Assembly: GCF_030056795.1 (NCBI RefSeq)
Contig: NZ_JASHKQ010000001.1
Coordinates: 1,798,001-1,862,000, forward strand
DNA: 64,000 bases
Reading direction: 5' to 3'
From: Rhodococcus sp. IEGM 1381
GTDB lineage: Bacteria > Actinomycetota > Actinomycetes > Mycobacteriales > Mycobacteriaceae
Below the pieces are notes generated by a model that was given only the letters and a program-made list of their open reading frames with translations, searched no databases and was not told the DNA's origin. This document shows positions 8,798 through 16,494 of the stretch, one piece after another. The position numbers and the translations under genes were made by a program. The first letter of the stretch is position 1. Each line of letters begins with the position of its first letter.

Positions 8798-8858
8798 CGG
8801 CCCCCGAGCCCCCGACCTGTCCGGTCGGGACCTGAAATCAGGTATGGCTCGGGGGCCG
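8798..8858. terminator. Branched (three-way-junction) hairpin between convergent genes
   Basis: A perfect 13-bp closing stem (8798-8810 with 8846-8858) encloses two further hairpins. One has a 7-bp stem (8811-8817 with 8823-8829, loop TGTCC); the other has a 4-5-bp stem (8831-8834 with 8839-8842). It lies between the ends of cydC (+) and the nitrobindin gene (-) and can form on either strand. There is no T-tract on either side, so it may be a Rho-independent terminator of the actinobacterial non-U type, an RNA 3'-end stabiliser or a small structured RNA. Confidence 0.65.
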
Positions 8859-8905
8859 TTCGCGTGCAACGAGCCGAAGTAAATAAAACGAGCCGAATGA
8901 AAGAT

Positions 8906-9649
8906 TCAGCCGATGTAGCGAGAGAGCCGTGCGGACAACCGCGGTGCGAGTGGGCCGTCGGCGACAACACGTTCCTCGACGTACGCCAGATCTCCACCCT
9001 CGACGATTCCGTACAGGCGGCGCGCTCCGCCGACCAGCGCACCCGAGGTGCTGCGGATGACGACGTCGGTCGCGAGCTCCCAGGAGGACTTGGTGAGTGC
9101 GTGTCCGTAATAGAGTTCGACCACACCGGTGCTGTGGGTCAGTAGGAGCTCGACGACTTCTTCGTCCTCGGAACCTTTGAGCCCATTGCCGCCGCTGATG
9201 CGCCAGAATCCGGTTTCGCGCAGGTCGGGGTGTGCGTAGTTGCCGTCGGAGTCGAGCCGCCACGAGCGCGACTCCCAGCTCAGGTAGCTGCCGCCGTCAT
9301 GGGTGATGACGATCTGCTGGCCGAAGGGGTAGTCGGTGCCGACCTCGGGGTCGTGACCCTCGCCCGTGCCGCGCCAGACGCCGACGAGCGGCAGCAGAGC
9401 CAGCATCGACGGGTTCAGATCGGGACCGAGCCGCAGGTTGGCGGTGTCGTCGGGATGGGGGATATCGGGCAGTACCGGGATGTTGCGCAATGACGCCTCG
9501 GCGAACTTCTGTTCGGCCGCCGCTATCGCTTCGTCACCACTGGTGATGGGGGCGTCGCGTACCTCGTCGGCACTGCCCTCGTCGGCCCTGCCCTCGTCGG
9601 CCCTGCCCTCGTCGGCACTGCCGGGTTGCCCCGCTGCCGGTTCTGTCAC
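8906..9649 (-). CDS. Nitrobindin-like haem-binding protein (FABP/DUF1794 family)
   Basis: A 247-residue protein whose C-terminal 170 residues form the ten-stranded barrel of the nitrobindin/DUF1794 family (Rv0813c/Rv2717c type). The hallmark [15 protein letters not shown] near residue 90 is followed by [20 protein letters not shown]. Characterised relatives bind ferric haem and isomerise peroxynitrite to nitrate. The first 70 residues are low-complexity, with an ADEGR-type repeat encoded by a 15-bp tandem repeat (about 9570-9620). The GTG start overlaps by 4 bp the stop of an upstream 32-codon ORF, so translation is probably coupled. The haem-ligating histidine cannot be assigned with certainty by eye. 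Confidence 0.85.
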   Translation of the reverse strand: MTEPAAGQPGSADEGRADEGRADEGSADEVRDAPITSGDEAIAAAEQKFAEASLRNIPVLPDIPHPDDTANLRLGPDLNPSMLALLPLVGVWRGTGEGHDPEVGTDYPFGQQIVITHDGGSYLSWESRSWRLDSDGNYAHPDLRETGFWRISGGNGLKGSEDEEVVELLLTHSTGVVELYYGHALTKSSWELATDVVIRSTSGALVGGARRLYGIVEGGDLAYVEERVVADGPLAPRLSARLSRYIG

Positions 9650-9744
9650 GACTCGTCGTTGACCAGTCGGTAGACGACGTACAGCGAGAACGCGATGATG
9701 GCTATTGCCGCAAGCACCAGCAACAACTCGAAGAATATGACCAC
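9646..9744 (-). CDS. Small single-pass membrane peptide (32 aa) coupled to nitrobindin
   Basis: A short ORF starts at GTG 9744 and encodes 32 residues beginning [16 protein letters not shown], with one transmembrane span of about 23 residues, then a short charged tail ending RLVNDES. Its TGA overlaps the GTG of the nitrobindin gene (GTGA at 9646-9649). Hydrophobic, in-frame and tightly coupled short ORFs of this kind are often real but go unannotated. No clear Shine-Dalgarno precedes it, so a leaderless transcript is possible. Function unknown; a membrane anchor or partner for nitrobindin is a guess from position. Confidence 0.6.
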   Translation of the reverse strand: MVIFFELLLVLAAIAIIAFSLYVVYRLVNDES

Positions 9745-9976
9745 GAGTGCAAGTTTAACCCGCAGCCGTCTTCATCGAGAACAGCGGCCCGAATCCTGCG
9801 TGTGCCCTTGGTGACATCTACCCAAGTTCGGGGCTTTCAGTGCGCTGGATCACTCGTACGGATGGTGAAACGGCCGCGAACAGGTACCTTCTTCGGGGGG
9901 CGTCGGCACTCGATCACGAATTTCCGACGTTTTTCACTGTGTTCTGTATCAAAAGGCTGGGGAGGTCTTCGCAATA

Positions 9977-11488
9977 ATGCTGCGTCGTAAACGGGCTCTG
10001 ACAATGTCGTTCGGCTCTGTGCTTGTCAGGTCGGCGGTGGTGACCCTGGCGTTGGCTCTCGCTGCTCCCGCAGCTGCACTCGCCGCACCCGATTCGGGTT
10101 CTGCAGATTCGGGTTCTGCAGACTCCGGATCGGGGTCCTCGCAGGGCCCCAACATCGACCCCAACAACTACGCGCAGGACTGTCCGGATGTGTTGATGCT
10201 GGCCGTGTCCGGTGCCACCGACTCGGATGCGGGCCGCAATCCTCTGAACGAGGAGCCGCCCGCGATCGACTCGAATTGGGTCGGAAACGTCACGCTTCCG
10301 ACCGGTCAGGTGAACGCGGACAGCCCCGGCACGGTCGGTTGGCTCTACGTCCCCTACGCATCGACCTACGGCGTCGGTGTGCTGGACGACGTGCTGACGT
10401 ATCAGCAGAGCATCACCGACGGCATCGCCTCGACCAATCGACTGATGGACGAGTACAAGATCAAGTGCGGCGACAAGACCAAGTTCGTTCTCGTCGGCTA
10501 CAGCGTCGGCGGTGAGGTGCTCGACCGTCTGGCGGTCGACCTCGGCCATCGCGACCCCTCGGCACTGGTCAACGGTGACGACATAGCGGGCGTGATGATG
10601 ATCGGCTCGCCCTACCGCCCGACCGGTGTGCCGAACTTCGAGGACGAGCCGGGTCAATCGCTCGGCGGATTCATGGATCAGTCGCCGCGGGATTACGGAA
10701 CGCTGACCGACAAGGTCACCTGGTCGTGCCGACCGTACGATCTGGCCTGCGACGCTCCGGACAACATCGAGTTTCTTCAGTTGGCACTGGAGATCATCTC
10801 GCAGATGCGGATGACGCTGCTCAACCCGGTGCAGACCGTGGCCGACTTCGCGCGTGCCGTGACGACCATCGCCACTCGCGCGATCGTCGACATCGCAACG
10901 AACAAGTCCTGGCTCGAATCGGACGAGACCCTTCTGCAAGTTCTGGTGAAGGTGGCTGATGTGGACTACACGGTCGCCGATCAGCAGGCGGCCGCCGCTC
11001 TCACACCGGACCAGCTGCTCGCAGATCTGAACTGGGCTCTCGGACCCGGTGCCGAGACCGTGGAAGCCAAGCTGCGCGCCGAGGGCGAGGGTCTGGTGGA
11101 GAACAACAAGGGCATCGCCGACGTGGTACTCGGGCCCTACCTGTTGATCGGGTTCCTGCAGCACCTGTCGTACTGGTACAACGACCCCAACGACGGCTAC
11201 GAGTGGGAGAGCGAGAAGATCGTCGCTTGGGTCACCGACCTCGCCCGCACCGAACGGGAGAAGAACAACGCGCCCGCGCCGTCCGCACCACAGACCGCAG
11301 CCCCCGAGACCGCAGCACCCGAGACCGCACCCGAACCTCACCTGCTCCCGGTGCCAGGAACGCAGACGAGGGTCAGCGATCTCGGTGCGTTCCTCGAGTC
11401 CCAGGGCATTCCGGTGCCGGAGGGGATGTTCCCTCCTCAGTACTCGACGGTTCCCGAGCCGACCACTGCCGCACCCGTGCCCAACTAG
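9977..11488 (+). CDS. Secreted cutinase/PE-PPE-like alpha/beta hydrolase
   Basis: A 503-residue exported protein. The signal peptide has basic residues MLRRKR, a hydrophobic core and an ALA-A-type cleavage site near residue 37. A low-complexity DSGSA repeat (15-bp DNA repeat, about 10089-10130) follows. The hydrolase domain then contains the nucleophile elbow GYSVGG (about residue 175) and a downstream GSPYRPTG segment. The family includes cutinases and mycolate-actinobacterial acyl hydrolases. A Pro/Ala/Glu-rich region near residue 430 may span the cell wall. GGGGAGG-like purines lie before ATG 9977. The substrate is not predictable; a lipid or polyester is likely. The gene ends at a strong hairpin (11507-11541). 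Confidence 0.75.
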   Translation: MLRRKRALTMSFGSVLVRSAVVTLALALAAPAAALAAPDSGSADSGSADSGSGSSQGPNIDPNNYAQDCPDVLMLAVSGATDSDAGRNPLNEEPPAIDSNWVGNVTLPTGQVNADSPGTVGWLYVPYASTYGVGVLDDVLTYQQSITDGIASTNRLMDEYKIKCGDKTKFVLVGYSVGGEVLDRLAVDLGHRDPSALVNGDDIAGVMMIGSPYRPTGVPNFEDEPGQSLGGFMDQSPRDYGTLTDKVTWSCRPYDLACDAPDNIEFLQLALEIISQMRMTLLNPVQTVADFARAVTTIATRAIVDIATNKSWLESDETLLQVLVKVADVDYTVADQQAAAALTPDQLLADLNWALGPGAETVEAKLRAEGEGLVENNKGIADVVLGPYLLIGFLQHLSYWYNDPNDGYEWESEKIVAWVTDLARTEREKNNAPAPSAPQTAAPETAAPETAPEPHLLPVPGTQTRVSDLGAFLESQGIPVPEGMFPPQYSTVPEPTTAAPVPN

Positions 11489-11506
11489 CAACTCGGTAGA
11501 GAACGA

Positions 11507-11541
11507 AAGAACCCCGCACCTCTCGCAGGTGCGGGGTTCTT
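11507..11541. terminator. Bidirectional hairpin terminator
   Basis: A perfect 15-bp stem (11507-11521 with 11527-11541) with loop CTCGC, bearing an A-run on the 5' side and TT on the 3' side. It lies between the convergent ends of the secreted hydrolase gene and sseC, and so can serve both. Confidence 0.85.
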
Positions 11542-11567
11542 GTCTCTGTGGCTACGAGCGGGCCGAA

Positions 11568-11873
11568 TCAGACTCCGACGGTGACGTTCGCCGAGTGCAC
11601 GCCTGCACCCTCGGGAGCGATGACGGTGTCGCCGTTGCCCGATGCCGACAGTGCGCGCAGCGTCCACTGGCCGGGAGCGGCGAAGAAGCGGAAGTCTCCG
11701 GTGCCCGACGCGACGACCTCGGCGGTGAACTCGCCGGTGCCGTCGAGCAGACGCACGAATGCTCCTGCTACCGGCTCACCGTCGCCGGCGAGGACGCGGC
11801 CGGTGATGACCGTTTCCTTCTCGACGTCGACGCCTGCGGGGATGGTCTGGCCCTGTACGGGTGCTCCACACAT
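11568..11873 (-). CDS. sseC: SseC-type DUF1416 protein of the sulfurtransferase operon
   Basis: A 101-residue protein starting MCGAPVQGQ at ATG 11873, one base after the sseA stop region. It belongs to DUF1416, called SseC in mycobacteria (Rv0814c), where it always follows the thiosulfate sulfurtransferase gene. The sequence has a beta-sandwich character typical of carboxypeptidase-regulatory-like folds (VITGRVLAGDGEPVAGAFVRLLD, then FRFFAAPGQWTLRAL). The biochemical role is unproven, and the context points to sulfur transfer. A longer in-frame ORF to 12152 exists only because the reading frame stays open across sseA and is rejected. Confidence 0.85.
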   Translation of the reverse strand: MCGAPVQGQTIPAGVDVEKETVITGRVLAGDGEPVAGAFVRLLDGTGEFTAEVVASGTGDFRFFAAPGQWTLRALSASGNGDTVIAPEGAGVHSANVTVGV

Positions 11874-11874
11874 A

Positions 11875-12711
11875 TCAGTGAACCTCCAACTCGATGGGTG
11901 CTCCGACGAGGGAGCCGTATTCGACCCAGCTACCGTCGTAGTTCTTGACGTCTTCCTTGCCGAGGAGCTCCTTGAGGACGAACCAGGTGTGGCTCGAACG
12001 CTCACCGATGCGGCAGTAGGCGATGGTGGCCTTGTCGTCGTCGTAGCCCTTGGTCTTGTACAACTCTTCGAGCGCGTCGTCGGACTTGAACGTGCCGTCC
12101 TCGTTGGCGGTGGTGCTCCACGGGATGTTGATCGCCGACGGCACATGGCCACGCTGCTGAGCCTGCTCTTGCGGGAGGTGAGCCGGGGCGAGGATCTTGC
12201 CCGAGAACTCGTCGGGCGAACGCACGTCTATCAGGTTCTTGTTACCGATGGCGTCGATGACCTCGTCGCGGAATGCACGGATCGACAGGTCGGGAGCTTC
12301 GGCGCGGTACTGCGTGTTCTCCCGGCTGACGACGTCCTTCGACAGCGCGCGTCCGTCGAGTTCCCACTTCTTGCGTCCACCGTCGATGAGCTTGACGTCC
12401 TTGTGGCCGTAGAGCTTGAAGTACCAGTAGGCGTAGGCGGCGAACCAGTTGTTGTTTCCGCCGTACAGAACGATGGTGTCGTCGTTGCTGATGCCCTTCG
12501 CGGACAGCAGGTCCGAGAACTGCTCCTGGCCCAGGAAGTCACGGCGAACCGGGTCCTGCAGGTCCTTGCGCCAGTCGAGCTTGACCGCACCTTCGATGTG
12601 TCCGCCGTCGTAGGCGCTTGCGTCTTCGTCGACCTCGACGAAGACGGTCTTCGGTGCGTTCAGGTTCTGCTCGGCCCAGTCGGCAGAGACCAGGACGTCG
12701 GAGCGAGCCAT
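11875..12711 (-). CDS. sseA: Thiosulfate sulfurtransferase (rhodanese)
   Basis: A 278-residue two-domain rhodanese that moves a sulfane sulfur from thiosulfate to cyanide or protein thiols. The N-terminal inactive domain holds DEDASAYDGGHIEGAVKLDW. The C-terminal catalytic domain has NLIDVRSPDEFSGK and the active-site loop with cysteine in IAYCRIGERSSHTW (about residue 233). GAAAGGAAC lies just before the ATG at 12711. The gene sits between the DUF4395 gene and sseC on one strand, matching the cysA2-sseC2 arrangement of mycobacteria. The group is preceded by a cysteine-rich leader peptide (13336-13422), suggesting control by cysteine supply. Confidence 0.93.
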   Translation of the reverse strand: MARSDVLVSADWAEQNLNAPKTVFVEVDEDASAYDGGHIEGAVKLDWRKDLQDPVRRDFLGQEQFSDLLSAKGISNDDTIVLYGGNNNWFAAYAYWYFKLYGHKDVKLIDGGRKKWELDGRALSKDVVSRENTQYRAEAPDLSIRAFRDEVIDAIGNKNLIDVRSPDEFSGKILAPAHLPQEQAQQRGHVPSAINIPWSTTANEDGTFKSDDALEELYKTKGYDDDKATIAYCRIGERSSHTWFVLKELLGKEDVKNYDGSWVEYGSLVGAPIELEVH

Positions 12712-12754
12712 GGTGTTCCTTTCGGTCTTTCTTGTACGGATCGGAAGAAGGGTG

Positions 12755-13228
12755 TCAGTGCGAGGTGCTGCGCAGTCGCGCCGCGAGGGGGTAGATCATG
12801 CACCCGAGGCAGACCGCGAACGCAGCGTTGAGAAACGCCGCGAACAAGGCGAAGCCTGCTGCCACGGTGCCGACGACAGGAGAGCCGAGCGCGAAGCCGA
12901 GCACTCCCACGGCGGCGAACGCGAATCCCACCAGCTGAGCGAACTTCAACGGAGCCACCGGCTCGCGTTCGCTGGTAGGGGAGAGTCGCGGAGCGACGAA
13001 CGTCGCGTAGATCGTGCCGTACGGACTGTGCTTGGGTCCGCGAACGGCTCCGATTCCGAACACGATCGCCTGTAGCCCGAGCAGGATTGCCGCCGCGGGG
13101 ACCGAGAACGTGGTCAGGAGAAGTACGACGACCAGAACGGCCGTGGTGATCCACGCTGCGAAGCGAGGGCCGCGGACGTCGACCTGGTCGATCGTGGGGG
13201 AGTCGGTGTGGGTGTCGGGTGTCGACAT
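12755..13228 (-). CDS. DUF4395 membrane protein
   Basis: A 157-residue membrane protein with four hydrophobic segments and a central cysteine motif (VCLGCMIYPLAARL) near the C-terminus. That pattern is typical of DUF4395 proteins, which co-occur with rhodaneses and thioredoxins. It is the first structural gene of the DUF4395-sseA-sseC group. AGGAG is 9 nt upstream of ATG 13228. The CxxC pair and the neighbours suggest a role in membrane redox or sulfur transfer, but function is unproven. Confidence 0.8.
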   Translation of the reverse strand: MSTPDTHTDSPTIDQVDVRGPRFAAWITTAVLVVVLLLTTFSVPAAAILLGLQAIVFGIGAVRGPKHSPYGTIYATFVAPRLSPTSEREPVAPLKFAQLVGFAFAAVGVLGFALGSPVVGTVAAGFALFAAFLNAAFAVCLGCMIYPLAARLRSTSH

Positions 13229-13335
13229 CGAGAAGTACTCCTGTGCGAGGCCGGGGCACGCTACATGGGCAGTGCTCGGACGTGGATTCCTGTCTTGAGG
13301 CCGACATCACGCATGGGCGTGGCGGCAGAAGGAAA

Positions 13336-13422
13336 TCAGCAGCAGCGACAGCAACATCCGCCCAGTCGGCACAGATCAACCGTGCGTCGACTGGTGAGCA
13401 TCAGCTCGTGGCGGGAGAACAC
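13336..13422 (-). CDS. Cysteine-rich leaderless leader peptide (attenuator uORF)
   Basis: A 28-codon ORF beginning at GTG 13422 and ending in a cysteine cluster: ...RRTVDLCRLGGCCCRCC stop. A TAGGAT -10 hexamer lies exactly 7 nt upstream (13430-13435) and a TTCGAC -35-like element 17 bp further up, so the transcript should start at the GTG (leaderless). In mycobacteria, leaderless polycysteine ORFs before sulfur-metabolism operons act as cysteine-responsive attenuators; here the downstream operon is DUF4395-sseA-sseC, 107 bp away. An internal ATG at 13401 would give a 21-residue version. Seven cysteines in 28 residues, six of them in the last six non-Arg positions, argue against chance. Confidence 0.85.
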   Translation of the reverse strand: MFSRHELMLTSRRTVDLCRLGGCCCRCC

Positions 13423-13429
13423 GAAGAGC

Positions 13430-13458
13430 ATCCTACCCGCTACCAGCGGCGCGTCGAA
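13430..13458 (-). promoter_or_regulatory. Promoter of the sulfurtransferase operon (leaderless)
   Basis: TTCGAC and TAGGAT are separated by 17 bp on the minus strand, with 7 nt from the -10 box to the GTG of the leader peptide. This is the standard geometry of a vegetative actinobacterial promoter producing a leaderless mRNA. It lies in the gap downstream of the thioredoxin gene, so the sse operon has its own promoter. Confidence 0.7.
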
Positions 13459-13480
13459 CCGCCGGCCCGATCGGGTGCGG

Positions 13481-13900
13481 TCAGAGTGCGTCGAGCGCAG
13501 AACGCAGAGCCGCCGCGGAGGGAACCCCCGCGATTCTGGAGCGCCGACGCAAGTCGGTGTCGAGCACGAACGTGGTGGGCAACGACAGCACTCCCAGCTC
13601 GCGGGCGAGAACCGGATGGGCATCGATGTCGAGCTCCACTTCGCGGGCCCCGCTGCGATCGTTCAGTACTTGCCCTACGACGCGACGGACGGCCGCGCAC
13701 GGTCCGCACCAGTCCGCCGAGAAGTGCAGCACGGTCGCGGTGTCGGTCGTGATGCCGGCCTCGAGTAACAGTGGGCGTACAGCGTCGGTGTCGGAGCCTG
13801 TGTCTCGTACGGCGCGTACGGTGCCGGAGCGGCTTCGGAAGTACAACCCGGTAGCGACGGCAAGGACCGCCACGACCAACAATACTGTGATCCCTGTCAC
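13481..13900 (-). CDS. thiX: Membrane-anchored thioredoxin-like protein (ThiX type)
   Basis: A 139-residue protein with one N-terminal transmembrane helix (MTGITVLLVVAVLAVATGLYF) and a thioredoxin domain carrying the active-site WCGPC (about residue 68) and the cis-proline segment SLPTTFVLD. It probably faces the extracytoplasmic side or is tethered to the membrane. The GTG start overlaps the lmeA stop by 4 bp (GTGA), so the two are translationally coupled, as in mycobacterial Rv0817c-Rv0816c. It would provide dithiol-disulfide exchange next to the sulfurtransferase operon. Confidence 0.85.
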   Translation of the reverse strand: MTGITVLLVVAVLAVATGLYFRSRSGTVRAVRDTGSDTDAVRPLLLEAGITTDTATVLHFSADWCGPCAAVRRVVGQVLNDRSGAREVELDIDAHPVLARELGVLSLPTTFVLDTDLRRRSRIAGVPSAAALRSALDAL

Positions 13901-14676
13901 GGCTTCTCGATCTCGTTGAGGTCGATCGTCACGTTGTCGCCCGAACCCTCGATGACGATCTGCGACCCTTCCGCGTACACGTCGGTCGGCAGAAGTCCGA
14001 AGGGCAGGTTCTGGCGCTCGATGGTCTTGGTGAACAATCCGAGCACTGTCGGCTTGGCGAAGTCGGGAATCGTGAAATCCGCCCGACCCTCGGGGCCGAA
14101 GTAGAAGTCGGATGCCACGATGGCGACGCTGTCGCCCTCGAGCGACAGGTCGGCTTGCACGCTCACTGTCGTCTGCAGTGGGCCGACCGGCACCGTTCCG
14201 GTCAGCACGACGCCTCCGGTCGTCGTCTTGCCCGAGCCGCCGGAGCCGCCCGTGCCGTCGGACTTGTCGGCCGGTGGCGCAGAAACCTGCAGGTCGACGA
14301 TGCCGAGGAACCGGCCGAGGTCTGTCGCCTCGATGCGGACGCGGCCGTCGAGTTCGTCGACCGGAATGGCCCGGACGTTGTTGTCGATCAAGTCGGACAG
14401 GGCGATGTGCACGCCACGAAGATTGGCCTCGATCGTCGTCGAGCCGACGTATTCGGTGGGGACGTCCTGGGCCCTTATTTCGATGTTCTGGTAGCGGCCG
14501 TCCGCGGCCTGGGTCAGGAACGGGAAACCGTGCACGATCACCTGGGGGTCGGAATTGAGCTCGCCACCGGCGCGAATCGCGCGCGAGACTCGGTACTCGG
14601 AGTAGGCCGCCGCGCCGAAATCCACGACGAGCGCGAGGGCCAGCAGGCTGACGAGTCCGATGAGAAGTGTGCGCAC
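13897..14676 (-). CDS. lmeA: LmeA-like DUF2993 lipoprotein/exported protein
   Basis: A 259-residue DUF2993 protein that starts with a hydrophobic segment (RTLLIGLVSLLALALVVDFGAAAY), serving as signal peptide or anchor. In mycobacteria the orthologue LmeA (Rv0817c) promotes elongation of the mannan backbone of lipomannan/lipoarabinomannan in the periplasm. GTG 14676 was chosen because the signal sequence begins there; an ORF to 14838 would add a hydrophilic tail and overlap the glnR start. It is divergent from glnR over 130 bp. A glycine/serine-rich insert (DGTGGSGGSGKTT) lies near residue 155. Confidence 0.8.
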   Translation of the reverse strand: MRTLLIGLVSLLALALVVDFGAAAYSEYRVSRAIRAGGELNSDPQVIVHGFPFLTQAADGRYQNIEIRAQDVPTEYVGSTTIEANLRGVHIALSDLIDNNVRAIPVDELDGRVRIEATDLGRFLGIVDLQVSAPPADKSDGTGGSGGSGKTTTGGVVLTGTVPVGPLQTTVSVQADLSLEGDSVAIVASDFYFGPEGRADFTIPDFAKPTVLGLFTKTIERQNLPFGLLPTDVYAEGSQIVIEGSGDNVTIDLNEIEKP

Positions 14677-14763
14677 GCGTCCATTGTGACCGACGGGTCG
14701 CACACTGCCCGCTTCGGCCAGTTGTACGAACAAGCTAGTCTGTGTCCTTGACGAACAGTCCAA

Positions 14764-14779
14764 TCCAGCTCGAGCTGGA
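14764..14779. promoter_or_regulatory. 16-bp perfect palindrome upstream of glnR
   Basis: TCCAGCTC followed directly by GAGCTGGA makes a perfect 16-bp dyad in the 130-bp divergent region between lmeA and glnR, 28 bp before the glnR start. The position suits an operator or a 5'-UTR hairpin. The factor is unknown. Confidence 0.45.
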
Positions 14780-14806
14780 CCGGCCAGCAGCAAGAATGGA
14801 GACGCA

Positions 14807-15568
14807 GTGGAGCTCCTACTACTGACGTCCGACCCCAATCCGGAGGGCGTTCTTCCGTCCCTTGCTCTGCTGGCGCATCACGTGCGTCCGGTGCCCACCG
14901 AGGTCTCCTCGCTACTCGAAGCGGGTTCGGCCGATATCGCGCTCGTGGACGCCCGCACCGATTTGGCTGCGGCACGCGGGCTGTGTCGCCTGTTGGGCAG
15001 CACCGGATCGGCGATCCCCGTCGTCGCGGTCCTCACCGAGGGCGGGCTCGTGGCGGTCAACTCCGATTGGGGCCTGGACGACATCCTGCTTCCCGGTACC
15101 GGCCCGGCGGAGCTGGACGCGCGCCTGCGGCTACTGGTCGGGCGCAGCGGCGGCGTCGCGAGCCCGGAGACCTCGGGCAAGATCACGCTCGGTGAGCTGA
15201 TCATCGACGAGGGCACCTACACCGCACGGCTTCGCGGTCGTCCGCTGGATCTGACCTACAAGGAATTCGAGCTGCTGAAGTATCTGGCACAACACGCGGG
15301 TCGCGTGTTCACTCGCGCGCAGCTGCTGCAGGAAGTGTGGGGTTACGATTTCTTCGGTGGCACGCGCACCGTCGACGTCCATGTTCGACGCCTGCGCGCC
15401 AAGCTCGGCACCGAGTACGAATCGCTGATCGGCACCGTGCGCAACGTGGGATACAAAGCGGTCCGGCCTGCGCGCAACACCAAGGGCGGCCCCGCTGCAT
15501 CGGACGGCGCGAACGGGGATTCCGGCGATGCGGATTTCGAGTTCGAGCAGGAGAGTACTCTCTCCTAG
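14807..15568 (+). CDS. glnR: GlnR-family response regulator (nitrogen control)
   Basis: A 253-residue OmpR-type regulator with an N-terminal atypical receiver domain (about residues 1-115, with the aspartate in LVDARTD) and a C-terminal winged helix containing [33 protein letters not shown] and [14 protein letters not shown]. In actinobacteria GlnR is an orphan regulator activating glnA, amtB and nitrate/urea genes under nitrogen limitation. Start GTG 14807. The tail (about residues 225-253) is acidic and low-complexity. The mshD start codon follows the stop codon immediately, as in the Rv0818-Rv0819 pair. No partner kinase is nearby. Confidence 0.88.
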   Translation: MELLLLTSDPNPEGVLPSLALLAHHVRPVPTEVSSLLEAGSADIALVDARTDLAAARGLCRLLGSTGSAIPVVAVLTEGGLVAVNSDWGLDDILLPGTGPAELDARLRLLVGRSGGVASPETSGKITLGELIIDEGTYTARLRGRPLDLTYKEFELLKYLAQHAGRVFTRAQLLQEVWGYDFFGGTRTVDVHVRRLRAKLGTEYESLIGTVRNVGYKAVRPARNTKGGPAASDGANGDSGDADFEFEQESTLS

Positions 15569-16474
15569 ATGAGTTCGGATACTGCGTTCGGCGTCCATCC
15601 CATCGACGGCGACGCACCGTCTTCTCGAGTCTCCGACGAGGTTCATCGGATCCTTTCTCGCGCAACGGAAGTCGACGGTACCGCGCCTCTTTCGGAGCAG
15701 GCGGTGAAGGCGGTCGACGCCGGCGAGAACGTCGTTCGTCTCGTCGCCACCGACGGTGATCGCGTCGTGGGCTACGCCGGAATCGCCGACGGGATGGCCG
15801 AGGCGGTGGTCGATCCTTCTTCCCGCGGTCGCGGCATCGGTCGCGAATTGGTATCTCGCGCACTCGATATCGGGTCCGGTACGCGAATCTGGGCGCACGG
15901 CAATATCGCCGCGGCGCAGTCCGTTGCATCTCGTCTGGAGCTGAAGGTGGTTCGGGAATTGCTGCAGATGCGTCGGGCATCGGCCAGTCCTGATCTTCCC
16001 GATGTTGTTGTACCGGAGGGTATTACGCTGCGAACCTATCGTGGCCATCAGGACGACGCAGAGCTGCTGCGGGTGAACAATGCGGCATTTTCGTGGCACC
16101 CCGAGCAGGGCGGCTGGACCGACCGCGACATTGCCTCGCGACGAGACGAGCCCTGGTTCGATCCGGCGGGCCTGTTCCTGGCGTTCGAGGAAGGCAGCGA
16201 CCACCTACTGGGATTTCACTGGACGAAGGTTCATCCAGCGGAGAGTGCCGAGCCGCCCACCGGTGAGGTGTACGTGGTCGGCATCGATCCGCAGTCCCAG
16301 GGCCGTGGTCTCGGTCGAGTACTGACGCTGGCGGGCTTGCACTACCTGCGTAGCCGCGAACTGGGTCAGATCATGCTGTACGTCGAGGCCGACAACACTG
16401 CGGCGGTGCACACCTACACCAAGCTCGGATTCGAGAACTATCACGTGGACGCCGCGTACGCGCGCACCGTCTAA
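15569..16474 (+). CDS. mshD: Mycothiol synthase
   Basis: A 301-residue tandem GNAT acetyltransferase that acetylates Cys-GlcN-Ins with acetyl-CoA, the last step of mycothiol synthesis. Both GNAT domains show acetyl-CoA loops: VVDPSSRGRGIGREL in the N-terminal half and GIDPQSQGRGLGRVLT in the C-terminal half. LYVEADNTAAVHTYTKLGF near the end is characteristic. It begins directly after the glnR stop, suggesting coupling. Its presence confirms an actinobacterium that uses mycothiol as main thiol, consistent with the thiol exporter and sulfur-transfer genes nearby. Confidence 0.93.
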   Translation: MSSDTAFGVHPIDGDAPSSRVSDEVHRILSRATEVDGTAPLSEQAVKAVDAGENVVRLVATDGDRVVGYAGIADGMAEAVVDPSSRGRGIGRELVSRALDIGSGTRIWAHGNIAAAQSVASRLELKVVRELLQMRRASASPDLPDVVVPEGITLRTYRGHQDDAELLRVNNAAFSWHPEQGGWTDRDIASRRDEPWFDPAGLFLAFEEGSDHLLGFHWTKVHPAESAEPPTGEVYVVGIDPQSQGRGLGRVLTLAGLHYLRSRELGQIMLYVEADNTAAVHTYTKLGFENYHVDAAYARTV

Positions 16475-16494
16475 ACGGACATTTCCAGCGCGGT

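Noticed and set aside
13336-13623. Full 95-codon ORF ending in the Cys run
   Set aside because: Its upstream part is antisense-frame noise over the thioredoxin gene end; the promoter geometry points to GTG 13422 as the real start of the leader peptide.
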